DNA of 49,428 nucleotides from Prevotella sp. (GTDB lineage: Bacteria; Bacteroidota; Bacteroidia; Bacteroidales; Bacteroidaceae). The position numbers were made by a program, and so were the translations under genes. The DNA lies in the NCBI GenBank assembly GCA_017449495.1, contig JAFTFO010000011.1:1-49428 (forward strand), read 5' to 3'. Below, piece after piece: positions 24,356 to 32,267 of the stretch (the first letter of the stretch is position 1; each line of letters starts with the position of its first letter). Under the pieces are notes generated by a model. That model ran no database searches and was not told the origin of the DNA. It saw only the letters and a list, made by a program, of their open reading frames with translations.

Positions 24356-25748
24356 AGTAGCGGCGGGCGTTGTTGTAGGAGATGTCCTCGACCATGCGGG
24401 CGAGCACTTCCTGATCGTTGGGCAGCAGACCCTTCTCTACATCGTTGCCGAGAATGTTGCAGAGGATGCGACGGAAATACTCATGACGAGGATAGCTCAG
24501 GAACGAACGGCTGTCGGTAAGCATACCCACGAAGCGGCTCAGCAGGCCGAGCACCGAGAGGGCATTCATCTGACGGATCATGCCATCCATCTGATCATTG
24601 AACCACCAGCCACTACCGAACTGGATCTTGCCAGGCTCACCACCCTGGAAGTTACCGAGCATCGTGGCGATCACCTCATTGGCGCAGGGGTTCAACGTAT
24701 ATAATATGGTACGCGTAAGCTTGCCCTTCATGTTCAGGCGGTTCAGGAAGTTCGACATAGCCTTGGCAGTGTTGAACTCACCGATAGAGTCGAAACCTGT
24801 ATCAGGGCCCAGCTGGTTGTACATCTTCGTATTGTTGTCGCGGATAGCACCATAGTGGAACTGCTGTGTCCAGTCGGCATCGGCATCCATCTCAGCCATC
24901 ACGCTGAGGAAGCAATTCTTATACTGACGGGTCTCCTCAACAGACAACTGCTGTCCGCGGAGAGCCTTGGAGAAGATGGTCTCTATCTGAGAATCAGTGT
25001 AAGGCTCATCGTAGAACTCCTCGATACCGTGGTCAGAGAGCTTACAACCATTGGCAGCAAAGAAGTCGTGACGCTTCTGAAGGGCATCGACCATATCGGC
25101 AAACTTCGTGATCGTCACACCGCTGACCTGAGAAAGCTGCTCGACGTACTTGGAGAACTCGGGCTTCTCGATGTTCATGGCCTTGTCGGGACGCCAGGCG
25201 GGGATCATGATGGGATCATCGGCGGCCTTATGCTTGGCATACTCGATATGGTTGTGCAGGTCATCAACGGGATCGTCGGTGGTGCAGACGCACTCCACAT
25301 TGTAGTGCTTCATCAGGCCACGAGCAGAGAACTCAGGCTTCTGAAGTTTCTCGTTACATTCGTCGAAGATCTCGCGGGCAGTCTTCGGAGAGAGTTGCTT
25401 GGTGATGCCAAAGGCGGTCTTCAGTTCCAGATGGGTCCAGTGATAAAGGGGGTTACGGAAGGTATAGGGTACCGTTTCTGCCCATTTCTCGAACTTTTCC
25501 CAGTCGGAAGTGTCCTTGCCTGTGCAGTACTTCTCGTCGACACCGTTGGTGCGCATGGCACGCCACTTATAGTGGTCGCCGCCCAGCCACAGCTCGGTGA
25601 TAGACTTGAAGCGATGATCGTTAGCCACCATCTCGGGGATGAGGTGACAGTGATAGTCGATGATGGGCATCTTAGCCGCATGGTTGTGATACAGGTCCTG
25701 GGCTACCTGAGTGTCCAGAACGAAGTTATCGTCATTGAAAGCTTTCAT
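24342..25748 (-). CDS. uxaC: Glucuronate isomerase
   Basis: A 468-aa amidohydrolase-superfamily enzyme of normal length. The metal-binding start MPIIDYHCHLIPEMVANDH (about residues 27-45) and the later PAWRPDKAMNI, AELLD-type core and DSRSFLSYPRHEYFRR motifs mark UxaC. It interconverts D-glucuronate/D-fructuronate and D-galacturonate/D-tagaturonate, the first step of hexuronate use. No other hexuronate genes are adjacent. The promoter is at 25780-25788. The last codons are duplicated 67 bp downstream. Confidence 0.95.
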   Translation of the reverse strand: MKAFNDDNFVLDTQVAQDLYHNHAAKMPIIDYHCHLIPEMVANDHRFKSITELWLGGDHYKWRAMRTNGVDEKYCTGKDTSDWEKFEKWAETVPYTFRNPLYHWTHLELKTAFGITKQLSPKTAREIFDECNEKLQKPEFSARGLMKHYNVECVCTTDDPVDDLHNHIEYAKHKAADDPIMIPAWRPDKAMNIEKPEFSKYVEQLSQVSGVTITKFADMVDALQKRHDFFAANGCKLSDHGIEEFYDEPYTDSQIETIFSKALRGQQLSVEETRQYKNCFLSVMAEMDADADWTQQFHYGAIRDNNTKMYNQLGPDTGFDSIGEFNTAKAMSNFLNRLNMKGKLTRTILYTLNPCANEVIATMLGNFQGGEPGKIQFGSGWWFNDQMDGMIRQMNALSVLGLLSRFVGMLTDSRSFLSYPRHEYFRRILCNILGNDVEKGLLPNDQEVLARMVEDISYNNARRYFKFY

Positions 25749-25779
25749 AAGTTTAACTGTTTATAAGATTAAAATTTCT

Positions 25780-25788
25780 GCAAAGATA
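25780..25788 (-). promoter_or_regulatory. Promoter -7 box of uxaC
   Basis: Minus-strand TATCTTTGC, 31 nt before the uxaC ATG. Confidence 0.68.
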
Positions 25789-25811
25789 GTGATAATCTCG
25801 GAGAAAAGTGC

Positions 25812-25820
25812 TATCTTTGC
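25812..25820 (+). promoter_or_regulatory. Promoter -7 box of ansA
   Basis: TATCTTTGC, 30 nt before the ATG at 25851; divergent from the uxaC promoter. Confidence 0.68.
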
Positions 25821-25850
25821 ACAAAATAACCACGTAAACGTTTGCTTTCC

Positions 25851-26891
25851 ATGCGCAGCAAAGTACTACTTATCTACACCGGCGGCACCATCGGCATGAA
25901 CCGCAACCCGCAGACGGGAGCCCTGGAGCCCTTAGACTTCGAGCACTTACTCCACAACGTGCCCGAGTTAGAGCAGTTCGACACCAGGATCGACACCTAC
26001 CAGTTCAATCCCCCACTCGACTCCAGCGACATGTCGCCGAGGCACTGGACAGACCTCTCCCACTGCATCGCCGACCGCTATGAGGAGTACGACGGCTTCG
26101 TCGTGCTGCACGGCACCGACACGATGGCCTACACCGCCTCGGCCCTATCCTACATGCTGGAGAACCTGACCAAGCCCGTTATCTTCACGGGGTCGCAACT
26201 GCCCATCGGGCAATTGCGTACCGACGGCAAGGAGAACCTGATTACGGCGGTGGAGATAGCGACGGCAAAGGATGAGGAAGGCCATGCGCTGGTGCCCGAG
26301 GTGGGCATCTACTTCGGCGGTCACCTGCTGCGTGGCAACCGCACGACCAAGCAGAGCGCTGAGGAGTTCAATGCCTTCGAGTCGTTCAACTATCCCCATC
26401 TGGTGGATGCCGGCGTGAACATCACCTACCACCGTGAGCGCATCCTGAAGCCTGACTGGTCTAAGCCGATGACGCCCCACTTCCGTTTAGACAACAACGT
26501 GATTATCTTCTCCCTCTTCCCTGGTATCCGGGAGGACCTGATACGTCACATCATCCACACACCCAACCTGAAGGCCATCGTCATGCGCACCTTCGGTAGC
26601 GGCAACGCCCCACAGAGTCCCTGGCTGCTCAGCGCCCTCCGCGAGGGCACCAAGAACGGCAAGGTGATCGTGAACATCAGCCAGTGCATGCAGGGGGCCG
26701 TAGAGATGAGCCGTTACGACTGCGGCTACCACCTGCAAGAGGCAGGCGTCATCAGTGGCCGCGACATGACGGTAGAGAGTGCAGTCACCAAACTGATGTT
26801 CCTGCAAAGCCACCACAAAGACAACCCGCAGGCCGTGCGCCAACTGATGACACAGAGCCTGCGGGGTGAAATCACAGTCAAAAGTAACTAA
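25851..26891 (+). CDS. ansA: Type I L-asparaginase
   Basis: A 346-aa cytoplasmic asparaginase. The first catalytic Thr motif is LIYTGGTIGM (about residues 7-16) and the second is FVVLHGTDTMAYTASALSYM (about 83-102). There is no signal peptide, which supports type I. It hydrolyses asparagine to aspartate and ammonia. The ATG at 25851 was preferred over the TTG at 25842 by family start. Its stop codon abuts the stop of the convergent secreted protein gene with no spacer. Confidence 0.94.
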   Translation: MRSKVLLIYTGGTIGMNRNPQTGALEPLDFEHLLHNVPELEQFDTRIDTYQFNPPLDSSDMSPRHWTDLSHCIADRYEEYDGFVVLHGTDTMAYTASALSYMLENLTKPVIFTGSQLPIGQLRTDGKENLITAVEIATAKDEEGHALVPEVGIYFGGHLLRGNRTTKQSAEEFNAFESFNYPHLVDAGVNITYHRERILKPDWSKPMTPHFRLDNNVIIFSLFPGIREDLIRHIIHTPNLKAIVMRTFGSGNAPQSPWLLSALREGTKNGKVIVNISQCMQGAVEMSRYDCGYHLQEAGVISGRDMTVESAVTKLMFLQSHHKDNPQAVRQLMTQSLRGEITVKSN

Positions 26892-27803
26892 TTACCTTAT
26901 AACTTTCTTGCCGTTCTGGATGAAGATGCCCTTTCGGGTTGGCTGACCGTTGAGGCGGCGACCGCCGAGGTCGAACCACTGGCCATCGGCCTTGTGCAGC
27001 CTCATACCGTTGATAGCCGTCTGGCCGTCCTTGCTCCAGAAGTAGTAAGTCGTCTCATCTTCCTTACCGTTATAGAACTGGGTCGCCGTCAGGATGTTAC
27101 CATTGGCATCGTAGGTGTTCACGTAGGTTTCCTCGCTCGAACCGAAATCTGAAGTACTCACCTCTTTGGTTGGGTAGCCGTGATCGTCGTACTCGTAAGT
27201 CGTTGTTGAGACATACTTCACTCCGAAGAGTTCTGAAGTGTCGGTCTGCTTGGTAATCAAGCCCTGATCGTTAACCTCCGAGACAGTGGTGCTATATAAG
27301 TCCCAACTGCCGAAGTCGGGCTGGTAGAGTTTGTAATCGGCGGGCTCTGCCTTTGCCCACTTCGTCACCTCCCACTTCGCTGAAGGCAACAACTGTCCCT
27401 CATCGTCCTCATCGACTTCGTAGTAGATAACTGTCGCAGGATTGCCATTGGCATCAAAGTCCGACAACTCTTCCTTACTCTCAATCAGCCAGTCGGCACC
27501 ATTCTCAAGATAGGTTTCTATCGCCACCAGTCGTCCACCATCGTAAGTGAATACCGACTTGTACTTTTCCAAGACTCTGCCCTCGAACAAGGCGCTGTCG
27601 TCCCAGCTCTCAGAATACATGACGGCTATGGTTCCGTCACCGTTGTACTCATACCTGTCGGTGGTCATACGTTCGCCGGACTCAAAGTCGACAGTGTACG
27701 TGCTGTCGATCTGCCACTCGCCGCTACGATAGCCCAATTCAAACTGTGCACTGGCTCCCAGTGCGAAACATGCTCCGAGGAGCGTTAAGTAAATTTTCTT
27801 CAT
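26892..27803 (-). CDS. Secreted protein with a GRR/KGI-type C-terminal tail
   Basis: A 303-aa protein with signal peptide MKKIYLTLLGACFALGASAQ. The body has repeating strands of the form YDANGNILTATQFYNGKEDE and YEYNGDGTIAVMYSES, reminiscent of YD-type repeats. The C-terminal stretch FDLGGRRLNGQPTRKGIFIQ and KKVIR matches the short tail common on exported Prevotella proteins and resembles type IX sorting signals. It is probably surface-exposed or released; the biological role is unknown. No clear promoter was found. It is convergent with ansA. Confidence 0.75.
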   Translation of the reverse strand: MKKIYLTLLGACFALGASAQFELGYRSGEWQIDSTYTVDFESGERMTTDRYEYNGDGTIAVMYSESWDDSALFEGRVLEKYKSVFTYDGGRLVAIETYLENGADWLIESKEELSDFDANGNPATVIYYEVDEDDEGQLLPSAKWEVTKWAKAEPADYKLYQPDFGSWDLYSTTVSEVNDQGLITKQTDTSELFGVKYVSTTTYEYDDHGYPTKEVSTSDFGSSEETYVNTYDANGNILTATQFYNGKEDETTYYFWSKDGQTAINGMRLHKADGQWFDLGGRRLNGQPTRKGIFIQNGKKVIR

Positions 27804-27848
27804 GTAATAGTTTTGTTATATGTGAAACAATAGTTTTTCCCGAATTGC

Positions 27849-27893
27849 ACAAAAGGGACAGCCCCCTTTGTGCGGGGACTGTCTTTTCTGAGG
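27849..27893. terminator. Terminator after the lipoprotein gene
   Basis: GACAGCCCC (27857-27865) pairs with GGGG-A-CTGTC (27874-27883) with one bulge, flanked by AAAAGG on the left and TTTTCTG on the right. On the minus strand it directly follows the lipoprotein stop codon. Confidence 0.75.
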
Positions 27894-28820
27894 TTACTTA
27901 TTGCTTGGCATGAAGCGGTAGTCGATGTGGCCGCCGAAGTCGCCGATGCGGTCGTCGGTCATAGCCATCATCAGGAACTTCTTGCCGTCCTTCTCAACCG
28001 TATAACTACGCACCTTGTCGGCCTTCAGTTGTTCAGCCGTCATCTCCTTGCCGCTGAAGGTATGTGAGCACTTCACGCCCTTGGCCTCCATCACGTCGGC
28101 CAGTTTGTTGTGGATGGCGTCCATGTCACCCTCTGCCAACTGGTGGTCGCCATAGAAGCCCACGGAGATGGTGCCGCCTGTAGCGCCGGAACTGATGTTC
28201 ACCCTTCTCACGTTGGGGATGCCGCCGAGGTCTTCAGCCTTGATGCCGAGGGCATCGAACGAACCCTCCGACTCCTGCTTGTTCGTTAACTGTCCGAGCG
28301 ACACGGCGAAGTTATACTCGATGTAATACTGCTCGTCGCGCTCCTTCACCTCGAAGGCGGGGTTGGGCTCGTCGACCCAGTAGTCGAACTCCATGGGGCG
28401 CTCGAAGTCGAAACTCATCCTCAGGAACTTGTCTTTCTTCTCCTCTGGCTGGTAGAGGATGGCGTCCAAGTCGCTGCGGCCATTGTTGATACGCTCCTGC
28501 GTGTACTTCGGCACACGGAAGCCCTTCCCCTGCAGCGTCTTCACCCAGGCCTGCATCTCCTCGGCGGTCACGCCATTATAGTAGACCCTATACTGGTACG
28601 ACTGGTCTTCGCCGTTAAGCTCTGTGAAGACGATGCGCCCTTTGGTCTCGATCTCAGGGATGCCGTACTTGTCGTAGATGGCTGCGGGCCACTTGCCGTC
28701 GGGCAGTCCGCCAGCGTTGCTGCTTGATTCATCACTTGAGCTGCTGCCGCTGCTCTTTCCACCGCAGGCCGCCATTGCGAGGGCTGCGAAGCACATCAGT
28801 GCGATACTTAGTTTCTTCAT
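27894..28820 (-). CDS. Lipoprotein of unknown function
   Basis: A 308-aa precursor. The signal peptide ends in lipobox LAMAAC (Cys at residue 19), followed by a Ser-rich tether (GGKSSGSSSSDESSSN). The mature part has mixed strands and helices (KWPAAIYDKYGIPEIETKGR, YYNGVTAEEMQAWVKTLQGK, GFRVPKY) and I recognise no catalytic motif. No vegetative promoter lies just upstream, so it may be transcribed from the OmpA-type gene across a 267-bp gap full of strong palindromes. Confidence 0.72.
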   Translation of the reverse strand: MKKLSIALMCFAALAMAACGGKSSGSSSSDESSSNAGGLPDGKWPAAIYDKYGIPEIETKGRIVFTELNGEDQSYQYRVYYNGVTAEEMQAWVKTLQGKGFRVPKYTQERINNGRSDLDAILYQPEEKKDKFLRMSFDFERPMEFDYWVDEPNPAFEVKERDEQYYIEYNFAVSLGQLTNKQESEGSFDALGIKAEDLGGIPNVRRVNISSGATGGTISVGFYGDHQLAEGDMDAIHNKLADVMEAKGVKCSHTFSGKEMTAEQLKADKVRSYTVEKDGKKFLMMAMTDDRIGDFGGHIDYRFMPSNK

Positions 28821-28957
28821 AAATGTTTGTTTAGTTGGTGTTAATATTGTCTTTAATGAGTACTTGCGTGAAGCGGACAGGCAGTTCCCCTGGATTCCGA
28901 AGAGACTAAACAGGGAAAGAGCACCGTTTAAACAGGGAGTTTACAGGGGTTAAAGTT

Positions 28958-29041
28958 AATCAGGGCGGCCGCCCGCATTAATGCGGCCTCTCGCCCTGAT
29001 TGATGTGAGCGGGCGCCCGAATCAATGTGGGCGAGAGGCCG
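28958..29041. repeat. Nested GC-rich palindromes between the OmpA-type and lipoprotein genes
   Basis: Three structures overlap: AATCAGGGCG (28958-28967) with CGCCCTGATT (28992-29001); the perfect palindrome CCGCATTAATGCGG (28973-28986); and CGGCCTCTCGCCC (28984-28996) with GGGCGAGAGGCCG (29029-29041), extended inside by ATTGAT/ATCAAT and GGGCGCCC. The first and third stems share bases, so they exclude each other. Confidence 0.8.
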
Positions 29042-29087
29042 AATCCTGATTTTCATATATCTGAGTGTCTGTGTGACAAGGCTGCGC

Positions 29088-30401
29088 TCACTTCTTGATG
29101 AACTCTACGCGGCGGTTCTTGGCGCGGCCCTCGTCAGTGGCGTTGCTGGCCACAGGCTCGTGGGAACCCTTGCCGACAGCGCGCAGGTTGAAGCCGTCGA
29201 CGCCTAAGCCCTCGAGGGCCTTGACTACGGCCTCAGCACGCTGTTGAGAGAGCGGGTCGTTGACGGCGTCAGAGCCTTGGTTGTCGGTATGGCCCTGCAC
29301 CTCGAAGCGCACGCTCGGGTTCTTCTTCATATACTCAGCCACCTTCTGAATCTCCTCCATCGACTCAGGTTTCAGCGTCGCCTTGCCCGTCTCGAAGAGA
29401 ATGTTGTTAGTCACGAACTTACCCGTCTCGGCAATGGCCTTCTCAACAGCAGCAACCTTAGCGTCGATGTCTGTAGCATTACGCTCATAGAGTTCTACAG
29501 CACCCTTGGCAATTACGACGTTCTTCACGTAGGTGGGGCGCTTTTCCATGCCACCTGACCATATTGTCATCCAGCCTGCACCTGCCTTACAGTTTGGCAC
29601 ATTGACCACGCGCTTGCCATCGACATAGAACTTGATGGCGCGCTTGTTGAACGACAGAGCGAAGTGGTGCCAGCGGCCATCGTTGATGACGCAACATTCG
29701 CGGGCCGATGTATGACCTTCCTTGCTTGTCCACCCTTCATCGGTAGGACGTACAAAGTCACAGTTAATCGTCTGCTTGTCATAGCCCATATGGTAGTGGA
29801 TGGTAAAGATTTCGTTGTCGTGTCGCTGACTCTCGTGCATAAAGTCAATCTCAATGCTGGGTGCTCCGTCCTTGGCACGGTCATCGAAGAGCATGTCGTA
29901 CTCCACGGTAAAGACATCGCCCAGATAGTTCTTGATGCCACCCTTTACCAACGGGGTGATCCATCCGTCGCCATCGATAAGGGCGATACACTTCTGACCC
30001 TGTATGGTTGCAATCTCGGCATTACCGCGAACGAGGTCCCACTTAGAGGGGAACTCACCGACCTGCTCACCCTGCATATTGTCTTCGAACATGATGACAC
30101 CACCACGCACGAAGTCGCTTTTGGCAGCACCTGCCTGGGGATCGTAGGTATCCTCGACTTCCTCATCCTCGTAGTCAGCATCGTTCGACTTGGAACTCTT
30201 GCTCTTCTTGGACTTCTTGCCATCGAACACATCGTCCATTGCATCGTCAGTCTCACGGTGCACCTTGCTCTCCACTTTGTTCGACACAGCGTTTTCGGCT
30301 GCGTTGATAGCTCTGTCCTTCAGGCGCTTCAGGAAGCCCTGGGCGTCGGCAGTAACGGCAAAGGCCACTGCCATCATCATGAATAAAACAAATCTTTTCA
30401 T
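29088..30401 (-). CDS. OmpA-family envelope protein with a laminin-G-like domain
   Basis: A 437-aa exported protein. The signal peptide is MKRFVLFMMMAVAFAVTADA, followed by a charged linker (KKSKKSKSSKSNDADYEDEE). A central domain at about residues 98-290 looks concanavalin/laminin-G-like (FTVEYDMLF, NDGRWHHFALSFNKRAIKFY, VDGKRVVNV). The C-terminal OmpA peptidoglycan-binding domain carries the motif FEVQGHTDNQGSDAVNDPLSQQRAEAV and ends AKNRRVEFIKK. It probably links the outer membrane or surface to peptidoglycan. The promoter was not identified. Confidence 0.83.
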   Translation of the reverse strand: MKRFVLFMMMAVAFAVTADAQGFLKRLKDRAINAAENAVSNKVESKVHRETDDAMDDVFDGKKSKKSKSSKSNDADYEDEEVEDTYDPQAGAAKSDFVRGGVIMFEDNMQGEQVGEFPSKWDLVRGNAEIATIQGQKCIALIDGDGWITPLVKGGIKNYLGDVFTVEYDMLFDDRAKDGAPSIEIDFMHESQRHDNEIFTIHYHMGYDKQTINCDFVRPTDEGWTSKEGHTSARECCVINDGRWHHFALSFNKRAIKFYVDGKRVVNVPNCKAGAGWMTIWSGGMEKRPTYVKNVVIAKGAVELYERNATDIDAKVAAVEKAIAETGKFVTNNILFETGKATLKPESMEEIQKVAEYMKKNPSVRFEVQGHTDNQGSDAVNDPLSQQRAEAVVKALEGLGVDGFNLRAVGKGSHEPVASNATDEGRAKNRRVEFIKK

Positions 30402-30436
30402 CTTTAATATGTTTTAGGTAAGTAACTACAAACGAT

Positions 30437-30491
30437 GGAGGCTGTATCAAAAACCGCAGAGTTATCTCGTTGCTTTTTCGATACAGCCTCC
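30437..30491. terminator. Terminator after the small barrel protein gene
   Basis: A perfect 12-bp stem, GGAGGCTGTATC (30437-30448) with GATACAGCCTCC (30480-30491), encloses a loop with AAAAACC and GCTTTTTC. It lies in the gap before the OmpA-type gene on the same strand and should separate the two. Confidence 0.65.
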
Positions 30492-30499
30492 TTAATTAA

Positions 30500-30976
30500 T
30501 TAGAGGGCTACCAACACACCGATGGTGGGAATGAAACGCCCCCAGTCTTCTACAATCTGATACTTGGCATCGAGGAAGATCTTCCACTTGTCGTTGACGG
30601 GCAACTCTGCGCCAGCACCGACGTTAAAGCCAACCTTCAGTGAATTGAGGAAGCCGAAGCTGTTTCCGCTATGACCCACAAGAGCCAGTCCGGCAAGCGG
30701 ATAGACGTTGATAGCATCGGACACAGGGAAAGCATACTCCAGGTTTACGTTGACGTCAGAGATCTGAACACCCTCGTGCAAGAAGAAATGATCTACCTGA
30801 GCGTCGGCCCGGAAGTTGTCAAGAATCTCATACTGACCCTTTACACCTATACCAAAGTTCTTGTAGTCAGAGTGAATACCATAACTGAGACCACCGCCAA
30901 TCCATGTGTCACCCTTTTCAGCAAACATGGCTGTCGATAACAGCATCATGCATGCAATCATCATTAACTTTTTCAT
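30500..30976 (-). CDS. Small outer-membrane beta-barrel protein
   Basis: A 158-aa protein with signal peptide MKKLMMIACMMLLSTAMFA. The mature part has about eight alternating amphipathic strands (TWIGGGLSYGIHSDYKNFGI, VNVNLEYAFPVSDAINVYPL, KVGFNVGAGAELPVNDKWKI, FLDAKYQIV), the pattern of OmpA/OmpX-like 8-stranded barrels. Promoter -7 box at 31031-31039. The role is unknown; structural or adhesin-like functions are common for such barrels. Confidence 0.78.
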   Translation of the reverse strand: MKKLMMIACMMLLSTAMFAEKGDTWIGGGLSYGIHSDYKNFGIGVKGQYEILDNFRADAQVDHFFLHEGVQISDVNVNLEYAFPVSDAINVYPLAGLALVGHSGNSFGFLNSLKVGFNVGAGAELPVNDKWKIFLDAKYQIVEDWGRFIPTIGVLVAL

Positions 30977-31030
30977 ACTGTTTGATTTTTATTAATGTTA
31001 AGTTTAATCCGTTGAATGATATTTATCGCT

Positions 31031-31039
31031 GCAAAGTTA
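31031..31039 (-). promoter_or_regulatory. Promoter -7 box of the small barrel protein gene
   Basis: Minus-strand TAACTTTGC, giving a leader of about 45-50 nt before the ATG at 30976. Confidence 0.6.
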
Positions 31040-31100
31040 AGAAAATAATTGTAATTACACCATCTTTTATGATTTTTTTTGCATTTTAGGTGCATTTATC

Positions 31101-32162
31101 TTATGAAAGGAGTATCTGGAGGATACGTTCAGCGGTGCGTCCGTCCCATCTGTCGGGCAAAGCGCAACGCTTCCACTGGCCTCCAACAAGCTGGGTTACA
31201 GCCTCGCGCAGCTTGTCGGCATCCTCCCCTACCAACACGTTAGAGCCTACAGTCACCGTCTCTTGGTGTTCGGTATAGTTATTCAACGTGATGCAAGGTA
31301 CTCCGTTGAAGGTAGCCTCCTCAGCTACATTGCCCGAGTCGGTGATGACACCCTTGGCATGAGCCGTCAGCCAGCCGAACTCCAAGTAGCTGAGCGAACC
31401 GGTGATCGAGAGCCGGGCGTTGAGCGACGATACCACCTTAGCCGATTCCGAGCGGAGGGGAGCGATGACGGGCACGTCACCAGCGGCCTCGGTCATCGTC
31501 TGGAGCATCTTCTGAAGGTTCTCCTTGTCTGCCAGCAAAGCCTTGCGGTTAAGGGTGAAGACGATATACTCGCCCTCTTTCAGGTCAGGGAGGGAGGCGG
31601 GTTTCTTCAGTCTGTCGTGGTTGAAACGCAACGTGTCCATCAGGATATTACCTACCATGAAGGTCTGCGACTGCTCCGACTGCTCCCGTGTTGCCACCCC
31701 CGTACTGCGCACTCCTGCCGTGAAGAGGTAGTCGGAGAGGGCGTCGATGACCAGACGATTGATTTCCTTCGGCATGTTGATGTTAAAGGAACGTGTGCCA
31801 GCCACCAGATGTGCCAGGCGGATGCCGCGCTTCTTCGTCACAATGGCAGCAGCCATCGTCGAGGCGAGATCGTCTACCACGATCACCACATCGATAGGGT
31901 GCTCGTCAAGGAAACGGTCGAACTGGGCCATCACCTGACTGGTGATCTCGTTCAAACTCGAACTGACAACACCAAGATAGTATTGAGGACGGTCTATTTG
32001 CAGATCGTCGAACAGCGAGGGCTCCAGCGTCGGGTCGTCAGCACTGCCGGCATAGACCAGCAGACAGGTGGCCTCGGGGCGCTGGCTGATGGCTCGCACT
32101 AAGGGAGACACTTTGATGAAATTGGGGCGTGCACCAGCCAGAATACAGATGTTCTTTGTCAT
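31101..32162 (-). CDS. UDP-GlcNAc 2-epimerase-like protein lacking key catalytic residues
   Basis: A 353-aa protein with the WecB/MnaA two-domain fold: start ICILAGARPNFIKVSPLVRA, nucleotide site ITDSGNVAEEATFNGVPCIT and end DGRTAERILQILL. Compared with the family, the HGDT motif reads VDDL (Asp kept), HVEAGLR reads HLVAGTR (catalytic Glu replaced by Val), EENR reads KEINR (Glu kept) and THREN reads TLNRKA (His lost). RDTTERPE is NNYTEHQE. It may be inactive, regulatory, or act on another UDP-sugar. No glycan cluster surrounds it; promoter at 32181-32189. Confidence 0.8.
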   Translation of the reverse strand: MTKNICILAGARPNFIKVSPLVRAISQRPEATCLLVYAGSADDPTLEPSLFDDLQIDRPQYYLGVVSSSLNEITSQVMAQFDRFLDEHPIDVVIVVDDLASTMAAAIVTKKRGIRLAHLVAGTRSFNINMPKEINRLVIDALSDYLFTAGVRSTGVATREQSEQSQTFMVGNILMDTLRFNHDRLKKPASLPDLKEGEYIVFTLNRKALLADKENLQKMLQTMTEAAGDVPVIAPLRSESAKVVSSLNARLSITGSLSYLEFGWLTAHAKGVITDSGNVAEEATFNGVPCITLNNYTEHQETVTVGSNVLVGEDADKLREAVTQLVGGQWKRCALPDRWDGRTAERILQILLS

Positions 32163-32180
32163 ATTTTCCTCATTTTTTGT

Positions 32181-32189
32181 GCAAAGATA
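32181..32189 (-). promoter_or_regulatory. Promoter -7 box of the WecB-like gene
   Basis: Minus-strand TATCTTTGC, 18 nt upstream of the ATG at 32162. Confidence 0.68.
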
Positions 32190-32231
32190 TATATTTTTCC
32201 CCGAATATTTGGATGTTTTAAAGAAAAAATG

Positions 32232-32240
32232 TATCTTTGC
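32232..32240 (+). promoter_or_regulatory. Promoter -7 box of the propeller sensor gene
   Basis: TATCTTTGC, 27 nt before the ATG at 32268; it overlaps the ATG at 32229 and thereby excludes that start. Confidence 0.68.
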
Positions 32241-32267
32241 AAGGTAATTCCTGAAACTACTGAAATT

